Source: Mesostigma viride (taxonomy: Eukaryota > Streptophyta > Mesostigmatophyceae > Mesostigmatales > Mesostigmataceae). Taken from it: 50,000 nucleotides of DNA. The notes under the pieces are model-generated. The model searched no databases, had not been told where the DNA came from, and saw nothing but the letters and a program-made list of their open reading frames with translations. Location of the stretch: assembly GCA_009746045.1 (NCBI GenBank), contig RPFO01000016.1:1588420-1638419 (forward strand). The letters run 5' to 3'. Made by a program: the position numbers and the translations under genes. Every line of letters starts with the position of its first letter. Position 1 is the stretch's first letter. Positions 17,842 to 28,312 of the stretch are shown here, piece by piece.

Positions 17842-18414
17842 ATGGCTTCCCGAAACGCAGGGCCTTGCGAGAAAGCGCTGGCAATGCTTGGAAAAATCCT
17901 CGATGGTCTCGAGGACGGCCAGACAAAGATATCTGACCAGCTCGCACACCTGACGCACAAGGTCTCCCTTCTTTCCGGAAACGAAGGTGCTGTTGGAGGC
18001 ACCGGACCTACCTGCGAGGTCTTCAAGATTCACGACGCCGGATATGACGATGTCGACCGCAAGACGCCAAAAATTTGCGTCGAGTGGGTCTACGAGAAGA
18101 ATGCGGCAAAGCCGAGGAAGGTCGAGGACCGCTGCGAGTGGATTCGCCTCGACCAAGCCGACGGGTGCGTTAAGATGGTTGACGATTTCCTCAATGGCTT
18201 CTCCAAGTCCAAGCGCCAGCCAGGCATTTCCCCCATTGCGCTCTACAGGGCATGGGAGGAGGTAAAGAAGGGTTTCGAGGACGCAAAGACCGCCACTTCC
18301 AATGGCAGGAAGAGGAGCCGCGAGGGAGCGTCAAGCTCCCACGGCCATGGCGACAAGAAGAACTCCGCCTCGTACGTGAAGAGCCTGACTGGACACTCCA
18401 AGGACAAGGAGTAG
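17842..18414 (+). CDS. Unknown protein with basic, Lys/Ser-rich tail
   Basis: 190 residues from the ATG at 17842; a longer frame to 17743 lacks an ATG start. The first 55 residues form a helical, probably coiled-coil segment. The middle (WVYEKN... CEWIRLDQADGCVKMV) looks like a small folded alpha/beta domain. The last 45 residues are rich in Lys, Ser and Gly, with an NGRKRSRE nuclear-localisation-like motif. It may bind nucleic acid or act in the nucleus. No family is recognised. It is the last gene before the right TIR. Confidence 0.6.
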   Translation: MASRNAGPCEKALAMLGKILDGLEDGQTKISDQLAHLTHKVSLLSGNEGAVGGTGPTCEVFKIHDAGYDDVDRKTPKICVEWVYEKNAAKPRKVEDRCEWIRLDQADGCVKMVDDFLNGFSKSKRQPGISPIALYRAWEEVKKGFEDAKTATSNGRKRSREGASSSHGHGDKKNSASYVKSLTGHSKDKE

Positions 18415-18688
18415 ATTGTCGTCTTGTTGACGACGGGCAACGAGCTTGCCATTTTCGCTCTTGTCGAGCTGATAACGAATGTAAACGTGTTATATTTTTT
18501 AATGAATTCGTTTATGCAGTATAAAGCGCGTCAATATATGCTGAAAACAATTTTCATTTCGTCTCGAATTGCAGTTCTAACTGCGAGTTATGCATCCAGA
18601 GTAAACCTCTCATGCATCGACGCAGGTCGTATGGGATTCTTGCATAGGTCGTCTGAGTTTTCAGATTAATAAACCCTAACACTCTGCA
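18415..18688. other. Unique spacer before right TIR
   Basis: AT-rich non-coding stretch of about 270 bases after the last viral gene. No gene or repeat is recognised. It probably holds the transcript 3' end. Confidence 0.4.
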
Positions 18689-20010
18689 CACCCCGCCGCG
18701 CGGCCCTCGCCGGGTCCGCCAACTCCCACGCACTGCTCGACCCTCCAGCACCTTACTAAATTTACTAAGCTAACTACAGGTTTTGGGTTTTGTCTGCGGG
18801 AAATTATGCAAGCGTGTGCATGCACTCTCACTCACATCGAATAAAACCTCCATTTCCAACTGAAAATATCAATTTAGTAGTAAATATAGTTTCCCACGAG
18901 AAAACACAGCAAGCCCTCACAACCGAGGCCCACCACCACCTGGCAGTCCCGCCACTGCTTGGCAGTCCGCGCCCCTCCGCCGCACCCCCGCTGGCCGCCC
19001 CCCATGGCCTTTCCCGTGGGAGATGGATTTATTGGTCATTTTGCCGTGGGAAACTACGTTTTCATGACCATTTGTCGTGGGAGACTATATTTACTAAGTT
19101 TTTTGGGGGTTCTTTTTTTGGGAAATTCAGGTGTGTTTTTGGTGGTGCACACCTGAATTAATTTCCTAGGAATAAAACCCAAAACCCATAGTAAACGTAG
19201 TAAACATAGTTTCCCACGGGAAATGACTTAGTCCCATATCCCACACGCCTCACCCTCTTATGGCATGGTGGGACTGGATGTCACAACCTTGACCTCATGG
19301 CAGGTGGCTTGAATTTCCTAGAAAAAAAACCCAAAACCCATAGTAAACTTAGTAAATTTAGTCACCCTGGGATGCCAGCATAAGAGTCTACCACCATGGT
19401 CACTATAAGGTCACTATAGCTACTCCCGTGGGAAACTAAAATTACATGCAACACTAGTGTCATTGTATCAGGGGGTCGGAGCAATTCTGCTCAGGCTTTC
19501 TCCACTAGTGTGTTGCATGACCACGAGGGTGATGGGAGGTGGCTTGAATTTCCTAGAAAAAAAACCAAAAACCCATAGTAAACTTAGTAAATTTAGTCAC
19601 CCTGGGATGCCAGCATAAGAGTCTACCACCATGGTCACTATAAGGTCACTATAGCTACCTTGTACCACACGGCACCTGTAGCACCTTGACCTCACGGCAG
19701 CTGGCTTGAATTTCCTAGAAAAAAAACCAAAAACCCATAGTAAACTTAGTAAATTTAGTCACAGTGGGAGGGTGATAGCCAGGGTGGGGGGATGCCGTGG
19801 GTGTCTGGAGACAGTGTTAGGGTTTAGGGTTTAGGGTTTAGGGTTTAGGGTTTAGGGTTTAGGGTTTAGGGTTTAGGGTTTAGGGTGATACCCCACCCTA
19901 GGCCGCGGTCACTATAGGGTCACTATAGGGGTGGCAGATGCCAGCATAAGGCTGGTGCCCTTCTGTGAGCCGCGATGACGGAATGATGACGGAATGATGA
20001 TGGAAGCTAC
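18689..20010 (-). repeat. Right terminal inverted repeat of the virus
   Basis: Inverted copy of 741-2062, same length. It mirrors the motif copies (for example near 19012, 19211 and 19425), the TTTACTAAG units and the telomere tract. The inner boundary is where the shared CACCCCGCCGCGCGG ends. Confidence 0.93.
19816..19886 (+). repeat. Telomere-type TTTAGGG repeats in right TIR
   Basis: About ten TTTAGGG units, G-rich strand running outward, as at a natural right chromosome end. Followed by 124 bases of TIR. Confidence 0.95.
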
Positions 20011-21298
20011 TTAATTAATTAATTAGGAACATAACTCCGTTGGGAGTGTATGTAGCACAGAGCCCAGAGAAGGGGCATATGGCCTATCATACATTCTAAG
20101 CTACTTCCTGCAAGGGTGGGAATGTAAAGGACCCTTGCTCTAGGTGCACCAGGGCACTTGCATCCCCGGCCATGATCTTCAAGCTATGCCCAGCGAAGGG
20201 GGAGCCTGTCATGGGGGGGAAGATCAGCATGGCTAGACAAAAAGCTAGGGCATGGTCGCCCGGTTGTTGCTGCGCCAGGGTCAAGTCGTCATCAAGGGTG
20301 AAGAGAGTCTTCTAGAGCCGCTTGCGGCGTCTGAGAAAAGAAATCTTGTCCGCCGGGGTCTTAAAGGTGAGAAGGAGCGGGGGCGGCCCTGCCTTACCCC
20401 GCGCGCGGGGAAGGCGGTGGGCGGCCAGCTCGATCTCACCGTTAAGGCCCATGCGACCAAGGATTTCTCTCTCAAACGCACGCAAAAGCTTCTCGGAAGT
20501 CTCACCTTCCTCCATGGTGAAGTTCTTGACAATGACGTTGAGGCTGCGCTTGGCGAGCTCGGCCTCCTCGCGGAGGTCAAGCGTCTGCCGTTGGAGCTGG
20601 GCTGCGACGGCGGAGGTGGTGGAGGTGGTATGTTGCTTAAGCATGTCCGCCCAGGTGGTGATGGGAGGAGCATCGCGCGCCGGCCAGGCCAGCCGGGGCT
20701 GGCTTGGCGGCAATGTCCTTCACCGCCTGGGCGGTGAGGCCTGCGGTGTTCTGCAGAACCTCGATGGCGATGGCATTGTCCTTAAGACGCTGGTCGATGT
20801 CACGGAGCTGGGCGGTGATGGCGTCGGAGGTGGAGGTGGTGGCGGTGGAGGAGGCGAGGAGGGTGGAGGTGGCGGTGGAGAGGAGGGGGAGCTCGGCAGC
20901 CAGCGTGCTGCCCATGACCGCCACATCTGCTGCGATGGGGGCCACATGCTGCTCGAGGGCCTCCTGGAGGAGTGAGCGGATGGAGGCTTCGGTTAAGGTG
21001 GTGGTGAGGGGCTTTGGGGGCCAAAGCTCGATCCGAGATGGAGCGTCCAAGGAGGGAGAAGAGAGCGTATTCCTGGAGGTGGGGGCGGCTGCATGAAGCT
21101 GGGAAAGTGGTCGAAAGAGGAGACGCGATTCAGGCGAGGATCAAAGAGGCGACCTCGGTGGAAGAGCTGCTTGCACAATTCAACAAGCGAGGCGTGTGAT
21201 CCAAGAAACACGCAGCCCAGGATGCGTTCCTCGGTAAACTTGTCCAAGAAGCCGGGCTGGCGGGCTTCGGCTACAAATTCGATCTCGACCCAGCTCGG
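20011..21298 (-). mobile_element. Retroelement B1 (family B, ORF1-bearing), host of the virus insertion
   Basis: On the minus strand it runs from 21298 to a 3' end with the hairpin CTCCCAACGGAG (20032-20045) and a TTAA tail (20011-20025). The 3' region resembles family B copies at 28313 and 43636. Two frames (21050-20637 and 20713-20312) encode pieces of an L1-ORF1-like protein: Ala/Thr-rich helices, then the REILGRMGL and HRLPRARGKAGP motifs shared with the other copies. The 11-base duplications at 711 and 21299 define its ends once the virus is removed. Confidence 0.65.
20312..21050 (-). pseudogene. ORF1-like gene of retroelement B1, frameshifted
   Basis: Two overlapping minus-strand frames (137 and 133 codons) that look like one RNA-binding ORF1 protein split by a frameshift near 20640-20710. 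The N-terminal part is a low-complexity coiled-coil type. The C-terminal part has the RRM-like core found in the intact family A ORF1 (equivalents of its RRFPQKPGE, LMGLVGEVELRGCHRLP and FLSRRKRL). Non-autonomous: no reverse transcriptase is seen. Confidence 0.6.
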
Positions 21299-21309
21299 CT
21301 CGTGATCAT
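21299..21309 (+). repeat. Target-site duplication, right copy
   Basis: CTCGTGATCAT, identical to 711-721. Marks the 5' limit of retroelement B1. Confidence 0.65.
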
Positions 21310-21504
21310 GCCAGGTATTGAATCCCGTCAAGTAGCTCCCGTCGAATAGGCCCAGCTGTAGTTGAATCCGGTCCCAATGCCTTTTGCATATCCCAACTCC
21401 GAGAACTGAGTAGTAGGGTCCAATGGCGAATTTTTCGACGAAATTATTTGCCATGACCGTTGAGAATTATTTGCCATGACCGTTGAGAAGCTCGGTTTAT
21501 AGGG

Positions 21505-21840
21505 TAGGACATTCATCTGTTTTACTGGTGATCGAAGTATATCAACAAGTTGTTGGCATCCCCATGGGCACCAACTGTGCAGGGCTCCTCGCAAAACTGT
21601 AATTACTGTATATCCATGCACTTATTATGAGCTTGAATTTATGGAGAACCTCACTGCCTCGAATGATGATGTGCTCATCAAGCGTTCAAATTCACACATG
21701 TCGCTACATTGATGATGTCATTGCTTTCGACAACCCTGATTTTGAAGCCCATTCAAGTATATTGAAACTGGTCGCCCTGACATCTACCCCAAGGCATCCC
21801 TCGGCTCTAAGGATAATTGTTGCAATAATTTAGATCTTAA
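21505..21840 (+). pseudogene. Penelope-like element reverse transcriptase fragment
   Basis: Broken frames encode pieces typical of Penelope-like (PLE) reverse transcriptases: VVGIPMGTNCAGLLA (21549-21595), a YYEL-EFMENL segment, CRYIDDVIAFDNPDFEAH (21685-21745) with the catalytic YIDD, and RPDIYPKASL further on. The pieces appear in family order with frameshifts and stops between them. Only about 110 residues of the palm remain, so it is a dead remnant. Confidence 0.65.
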
Positions 21841-22300
21841 TGAATTAGCTAGTCTCGTGTCCCCGTTTGGGGGCCATGTTGCAATAATTTAGATCTAAAT
21901 TACCAATACACATAAGTACTACTTAGATCACAATTACCAATACACAAGGCTCACACGCCCGACGTCAAACCCCCGGCCTCCCCCCAAGAGGAGGCGTTTT
22001 GACGAGTAGGGCGGTTAGGATTTTTCTAGACTAGTTAGGTAAATTAGCGTTAGGATAGTTAGATTGCGCGCGCGGCTCTCTCCTTTCCACCACCCATCAA
22101 GGAATATGCGCTACATGATCTCCCAACGGAGGCATGTTATATCATTTGATTCAATTTAATTTAATACACATACTAAGAAGGGCCGGCGTACTGCTATCTA
22201 CTATAAGCGCACTGATCCTAAATACCAGCAAATTCTGTTAATTTATTCATTAAAAAATACGGTGTTGTTATTAGCCAGTTGCACCGTTTCTCACGTCTTT
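21841..22300 (+). mobile_element. Family C retroelement 3' fragment (C1) and spacer
   Basis: From about 21955 the sequence matches the 3' part of the copies at 23868 (inverted) and 32035. It has a C-rich GGCCTCCCCCCAAGAGGAGG, a GAGTAGGGCGGTTAGGATTTT stretch and the hairpin ATCTCCCAACGGAGGCATG (22109-22130), followed by a TTTAATTTAAT tail. The remainder (21841-21950) holds two short repeats of AATTACCAATACACA and no gene. Confidence 0.55.
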
Positions 22301-22350
22301 AATTAATTAATTAAAATCATAGCTCCGTGGGGAGCATATGTAACACGTCT
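22300..22350 (-). mobile_element. Family B 3' end fragment (B7)
   Basis: TTAATTAATTAATTAA followed by the inverted family B hairpin (GCTCCGTGGGGAGC) and ATATGTAACAC. Only about 35 bases of the element survive before unrelated sequence. Confidence 0.6.
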
Positions 22351-22633
22351 TTGCTCTTATATCGTGTTGATTTCATCACTTGGCTCTTGCTGAACTCTTC
22401 CATCGCTTACTTCTCAAAGACTATGACCGCGACACTATGCTCCGTTGAGTCTGGTGTATATCTTGCAACGCCACCCACAGCTGTTCGGTGCTTTTCCTTG
22501 GCACAATTAAGAGCTATCCGCAACAGGTCGTGTCCCGGCTGGATCGTGTCGTCTCTATGCGCATCTAAACCATGCACTGCAAGCATGGTGCCTGTTCACC
22601 ATTGGCGATTTCCCACATCATGTGCGCCAGTAG
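22351..22633. other. Unassigned sequence
   Basis: A 110-codon frame (22327-22659) crosses into the retroelement A1 and has no protein-like signature. I see no gene here. Confidence 0.3.
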
Positions 22634-23450
22634 CGTCGCTTCCCCCAGAAGCCAGGTGAGACGTCAACCTCCCTTGCTGACGAGATCAAGAACCAGCTTC
22701 TTACCCTCATGGGCCTGGTAGGTGAGGTAGAACTGCGTGGGTGCCACCGCCTTCCCCACTCGATCACGGGACAAGGCGGCCACCCCACCAGTCCTGCTCA
22801 CCTTCCTCTCCCCTGAGGATAAGCAGCGGTTCCTCTCTCGCCGCAAGCGGTTGCACGACCTCACCTGGACGCTGGATGACGACCTAACCCCCGCTCAGCA
22901 ACAGCAGCGACGCGACCTGTGGCCGGAATACCTCCGCCATAAGCAGGACCCCCAGAAGCCCAAGGTGTACTGGAGGGGCGGGGACCTGATGATCAACCAC
23001 AAGATGTGGACGCCCCCAGCGGGCTAGAATAGCAATAGCCCTAGCTTGAGTAACCATTGGAGTCACTGTCGCTAAGGCAGCCATGCCTAGAATGTTTGCC
23101 TAGCTGTGCCAACACACCTAGTCACGTGCCGCCAACGCACGGTACACAACCAGCCATAGCCTTAGCCTAGTTCTAGTACAGCCATGCTACGCCCTGGCTA
23201 TGTTCAGATTACTTGCCCACGCTCCTTGCTATGATATGCTCACATGGGTCTTATTGCACCCACAGTTTGCCGGATCGTTAGCCTGTCCTTTTAGCTAGCC
23301 GCGCCCGATTGCAGCTGTGGCATGCCTTTGGCATGAAGGAGACTGGGGGTCTCTGCCCTTTCTCCTGTAGTGCACACACAGGGATTAAAAGCACTTCGGT
23401 GCTCCGTGACTCCCCAACGGGAGCACGAGTTTAATTAATTAATTAATTAA
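22634..23450 (+). mobile_element. Family A retroelement, 5'-truncated copy (A1)
   Basis: Near-identical to the last 800 bases of the intact copy at 41356-43343: the end of ORF1 (with a 4-base insertion, ATCG, near 22763), the 3' UTR, a GCACTTCGGTGC hairpin, the terminal GTGCTCC...GGGAGCAC hairpin (23398-23428) and a TTAA tail. The 5' end is cut within ORF1, as is usual after incomplete reverse transcription. Confidence 0.85.
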
Positions 23451-23867
23451 TGTGCGCCAATTTTTTTCCAGTCGCCGCCACGTAGTGTTTTTTCTGGCTG
23501 TGGCTGTCTGCGCTGCGGGCTGTTAGCTCCTGCCAACCGTTGCACCGTGCTGCGATATCTTCTGTGGTTTTGTCTTTGCACGTATACTGCATGTGTGCAG
23601 CTATTCTTGGACATTTGGAAGCATGGCCTGGCTGACGTAATGACTGACATGACTGACCTAATGATGGTAGGCGGTACTAGCGCTTACCCGGGCTATGGCT
23701 GACATCTTGCTCCTCCGCACAATTTGCGGCATGTGCAGCGCACGGTTATATTAGGCTGTTTTACTTCATTCTGTGGTGTGGATCGAGTGTCCCAGTGCTG
23801 GCTGTAGTTATTTCGTCGTGGTATCGTGTTAGCGTTCAATATTCAATTCAATTCCATTATAACATGA
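23451..23867. other. Unassigned sequence between retroelements
   Basis: No gene or known repeat is recognised. Short ATTCAATTCAATTCC run at 23835-23853 next to the family C tail. Confidence 0.3.
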
Positions 23868-24540
23868 GTACATGACTCCGTTGGGAGATGTACATAGCAC
23901 GTATTCCCTTGCTGGATGAATGGAGGTGGGCGAAGCCGCGAAACCGAACTAATCTAACTCTAACTAAGCTAATCTTATCTAGAAAACCCTAAAGTTCTAT
24001 TCTACTCAGCATAGCGACCCTTCCTCTTGGGGTGGGGGGGCTTGCCCACAGGGGATGGCGTGTGCATGAGCCTGGACAATCGTCTTCCACCTAGTCTTGT
24101 TCTGCATAGCAGTCCAAGCAAGAGAGAGGGAGTGAATGCGATGTTCAAATGCATGGGGCTGGAACCCGCACTAGGTCGGCCAGCATTTGCTGTGGGTAGG
24201 TCAGGGCATGTTTACCCATATCTTTTTAGGAATATTATGTCCTTGGGTCTGGCCAGGCCAGGCCGAGCAGGATATGCCGCCGCCTGGCTGGCCAAGCCGC
24301 TGGGGGCCAGCCAGACCGATCGAGCTACTATACGTGGGTGTCTACCTGACTGGTGCGAGCAAGATGTCCTATGTAAATGCTATCCTAGGCTGTCTAATCT
24401 CGTCCGAAATGCGAGGCATACCCTGGTACAAAGATTCTAAACACCTATGTGTGCATGGAGAACCCTACGTTCAGGGCCTGGCGGAGCATCCTGGTTACCT
24501 TGCCGTTCAGGCGTGTGGCCGGCCAGCGTGTCCGTGAGCG
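23868..24540 (-). mobile_element. Family C retroelement copy (C2)
   Basis: Inverted relative of 32035-32645. Its 3' end lies at 23868-23890 with the hairpin GACTCCGTTGGGAG. Its body holds the C/G-rich GGGGTGGGGGGG block and the region that matches the TGACTGGTGCGAGCAAGATGTC segment of C3. The reading frames inside are not convincing genes. Confidence 0.6.
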
Positions 24541-25010
24541 TATAGTCCATGCCTTGGCGCCATAGGTGAGCACCGTTGTTAGTGTTGGCTTTGTTCATGT
24601 TCTATTGGGTGCCTTCACTCTATCTGATGTAAGTATCAATTATACTTTTTATTAAAGTATGCATATACTTGGTTCGGTCGGTCTTTCTATGCACAGTCTC
24701 CACCGTCACGTGTGAGGTCGCGGATGGGGCGGCCCTCTAAATTCCCCAAACCACCGGCCCGATGTTATCGTGCTGGACTACGATGGGCAGGGGGTACGTC
24801 ACCTCACTCACCTGCTCATTGAGGTCTCCGTGGCTCGACTGCTTTTCGGTCGCCATGTGCATATTATCCGGGCCGGCGGCTGTACGTTGATGCCGGCGCC
24901 GCTGCCGCTGTGGCCCCGAGCGCGACAAGTTTGCCTCCGGCCTACGGCAATTTGGGGCCCCACCGGGGGCATCCCCTTTGTCCTTGAGGAGTTCGGGGCC
25001 ATCATTGGGC
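24541..25010. other. Unassigned sequence before the CATC array
   Basis: No gene recognised. Frames that enter the CATC array from here are by-products of the repeat. Confidence 0.3.
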
Positions 25011-25011
25011 C

Positions 25012-26330
25012 CCATCCATCCATCCATCCATCCATCCATCCATCCATCCATCCATCCATCCATCCATCCATCCATCCATCCATCCATCCATCCATCCATC
25101 CATCCATCCATCCATCCATCCATCCATCCATCCATCCATCCATCCATCCATCCATCCATCCATCCATCCATCCATCCATCCATCCATCCATCCATCCATC
25201 CATCCATCCATCCATCCATCCATCCATCCATCCATCCATCCATCCATCCATCCATCCATCCATCCATCCATCCATCCATCCATCCATCCATCCATCCATC
25301 CATCCATCCATCCATCCATCCATCCATCCATCCATCCATCCATCCATCCATCCATCCATATCCATCCATCCATCCATCCATCCATCCATCCATCCATCCA
25401 TCCATCCATCCATCCATCCATCCATCCATCCATCCATCCATCCATCCATCCATCCATCCATCCATCCATCCATCCATCCATCCATCCATCCATCCATCCA
25501 TCCATCCATCCATCCATCCATCCATCCATCCATCCATCCATCCATCCATCCATCCATCCATCCATCCATCCATCCATCCATCCATCCATCCATCCATCCA
25601 TCCATCCATCCATCCATCCATCCATCCATCCATCCATCCATCCATCCATCCATCCATCCATCCATCCATCCATCCATCCATCCATCCATCCATCCATCCA
25701 TCCATCCATCCATCCATCCATCCATCCATCCTCCATCCATCCATCCATCCATCCATCCATCCATCCATCCATCCATCCATCCATCCATCCATCCATCCAT
25801 CCATCCATCCATCCATCCATCCATCCATCCATCCATCCATCCATCCATCCATCCATCCATCCATCCATCCATCCATCCATCCATCCATCCATCCATCCAA
25901 TGATCCATCCATCCATCCATCCATCCATCCATCCATCCATCCATCCATCCATCCATCCATCCATCCATCCATCCATCCATCCATCCATCCATCCATCCAT
26001 CCATCCATCCATCCATCCATCCATCCATCCATCCATCCATCCATCCATCCATCCATCCATCCATCCATCCATCCATCCATCCATCCATCCATCCATCCAT
26101 CCATCCATCCATCCATCCATCCATCCATCCATCCATCCATCCATCCATCCATCCATCCATCCATCCATCCATCCATCCATCCATCCATCCATCCATCCAT
26201 CCATCCATCCATCCATCCATCCATCCATCCGGCCATCCATCCATCCATCCATCCATCCATCCATCCATCCATCCATCCATCCATCCATCCATCCATCCAT
26301 CCATCCATCCATCCATCCATCCATCCATCG
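25012..26330. repeat. (CATC)n microsatellite, about 1.3 kb
   Basis: About 329 tetranucleotide units, nearly pure. Four small interruptions break it: near 25359 (ATATCC), 25730 (CATCCTCC), 25899 (CAATGATC) and 26229 (CCGGCC). It is open in all frames on both strands (HPSI and MDGW repeats), an artefact of the 4-base unit. Confidence 0.97.
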
Positions 26331-28310
26331 AATTAACGAATGTGCTAGGTTGAACGAAAATGGCTGACGGCGGTATGGCTGACGGCGGAGTTCAGATCTT
26401 TTGCGTCTGAGCCCCAAAGTCGGTCAGACCACTTGCATTCGATGCGCCTTTCTAAGACGCACTTGCCAGTATAAACGGTTACGGCTGCCACGCAGTATAG
26501 ACAAAGTTACGCACGTGACCAGCTATGACGACTCCCAAAGCAAAACGAGGGCTGGAAAAGGAGCTGGCACAGCTTCCCAGCGCCCAGCCCAACCCTCTCG
26601 CCCTCGCCATTGTTCAGCCGACAGGCTTACCCGCCAAACCCTCGCCAAGCGCCTCGCCTGAGCCCAAGAAACCCTGCCACGATCGAAAATGGAGCGAGTT
26701 CCTCCCCGGCGACCGACGATTCTCCCTCACCGAGTGGCAAGAGTTGTCGCCGCAGGAATGCATTGAGGTTCTCCAGTTCCTCGAACAGGAGCGGAAGCTC
26801 TTCGTGCCCAGGAAGGGGGCAGCTATCGACTACAATGGAGACATGTCCTGGCTCTATGCTTTGAACGAAGTACAACAACGCCTGATTATCCTGACCAGCC
26901 AATTCCAGATCCGCCTCGGCGACATCACCAGAACGCTCCGCACCTCAGCCCCCGCACAGCCGGCAGCCCCATCGGCTTCCTCCCTCGGCAAGGATGACAT
27001 CCGCGCAGTGCTGGAGGAGCACGTGACCTGGCCGCTGGCCGAGCAGCTGACATCGCTGAACACCACGCTCAACACGGTCGAGGCCCGGGTCTCCAACGTG
27101 GAAACCAAGGTCGTCCACAAGCTACAACCCCAGTTCACGGCGCTACACACCACGGCGCAGGCTTCGGAAACGCATGCTGCACTTGTCTCTCGCCTTAACC
27201 AGGTGGAGGGCAAGTGTGGCGTGCTCCTGAAGAAGCTTGAGGCCATCACCGCCCACACCGAGGCCCTGGCCACACAGGTCCCCAAGATAGCGGAGCAGAC
27301 GGCCACCATTGCATCCCAGCCACCCCGGCAGGATGCTGGCGACCTCCCGCCGCTCTCCTACGCGGACCTGCTGCGGTCAGCGACCGCCTCCACCACCGAC
27401 GCCATCGCCACGAAGCTCCAGCTAGGAGCTGGAGGACCACCGCCATGCAGGCCCAGCAACGGGAGGTCACCGATCGCGCTCGCCGCGAGTGCCGAGTGGT
27501 GCTACGTCGCTTCCCCCAGAAGCCAGGTGAGACGTCAACCTCTCTTGCTGACGAGCTCAAGAACCAGCTTCTTACCCTCATGGGCCTGGTAGGTGAGGTA
27601 GAACTGCGTGGGTGCCACCGCCTTCCCCACTCACGGGACAAGGCGGCCCCCCCACCAGTCCTACTCACCTTCCCCTCCCCTGAGGATAAGCAGCGGTTCC
27701 TCTCTCGTCGCAAGCGGTTGCACGACCTCACCTGGACGCTGGATGACGACCTCACCCCCGCTCAGCAACAGCAGCGACGCGACCTGTGGCCGGAATACCT
27801 CCGCCATAAGCAGGACCCCCAGAAGCCCAAGGTGTACTGGAGGGGCGGGGACCTGATGATCAACCACAAGATGTGGACGCCCCCAGCGGGCTAGAATAGC
27901 AATAGCCCTAGCTTGTAACCATTGGCGTCACTGCCGCTAAGGCAGCCATGCCTAGCTGTGCCAACACACCTAGTCACGTGCCGCCAACGCACGGTACACA
28001 ACCAGCCATAGCCTTAGCCTAGTCCTAGTACAGCCATGCTACGCCCTGGCTATGTTCAGATTACTTGCCCACGCTCGATCCTTGCTATGATATGCTCACA
28101 TGGGTCTTATTGCACCCACAGTTTGCCGGATCGTTAGCCTGTCCTTTTTGCTAGCCGCGCCCGATTGCAGCTGTGGCATGCCTTTGGCATGAAGGAGACT
28201 GGGGGTCTCTGCCCTTTCTCCTGTAGTGCACACACAGGGATTAAAAGCACTTCGGTGCTCCGTGACTCCCCAACGGGAGCACGAGTTTAATTAATTAATT
28301 AATTAATTAA
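26331..28310 (+). mobile_element. Family A retroelement, full-length copy (A2)
   Basis: Matches the intact copy at 41356-43343 from the ACGAAAATGG start (26354) through the terminal hairpin (28258-28282) and TTAA tail (28287-28310). An 8-base repeat ATCCATCG at 26323 and 28310 is a likely target-site duplication, so it landed at the edge of the CATC array. Its ORF1 is broken. Confidence 0.85.
26525..27894 (+). pseudogene. ORF1 of family A copy A2, frameshifted
   Basis: Two frames (26525-27592 and 27445-27894) together equal the 457-residue ORF1 at 41550. Near 27421-27447 short insertions relative to the intact copy (5 bases before AGGAGCTGG, 4 bases before GCAGGCCC) shift the frame. The N-terminal domain, coiled coil and RNA-binding C-terminus are all recognisable. 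Confidence 0.8.
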
Positions 28311-28312
28311 TC

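Larger units (their letters stand above)
741..20010. mobile_element. Integrated polinton-like / yaravirus-like DNA virus
   Basis: A 19,270-bp element with equal-length terminal inverted repeats and a full virus-like gene set. That set comprises primase-helicase, tyrosine recombinase, packaging ATPase, penton-like minor capsid protein, major capsid protein and surface proteins. The minus-strand left arm and plus-strand right arm diverge from about 8.14 kb. Size, TIRs and gene set fit polinton-like viruses. I see no protein-primed DNA polymerase B or retroviral-type integrase, so it is not a classical Maverick/Polinton. At least four genes are frameshifted. The exact lineage (PLV, yaravirus-like or another small DJR-capsid group) cannot be settled by eye. 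Confidence 0.9.

Noticed and set aside
741-20010. Classical Maverick/Polinton or virophage
   Set aside because: No protein-primed DNA polymerase B, retroviral-type integrase or Ulp1-like protease was found. The tyrosine recombinase and D5-like protein fit PLV/yaravirus-like elements better, though fast-evolving genes could be missed by eye.
24737-26417. Long MDGW and HPSI repeat proteins
   Set aside because: All frames of a CATC repeat are open; artefact of the microsatellite.
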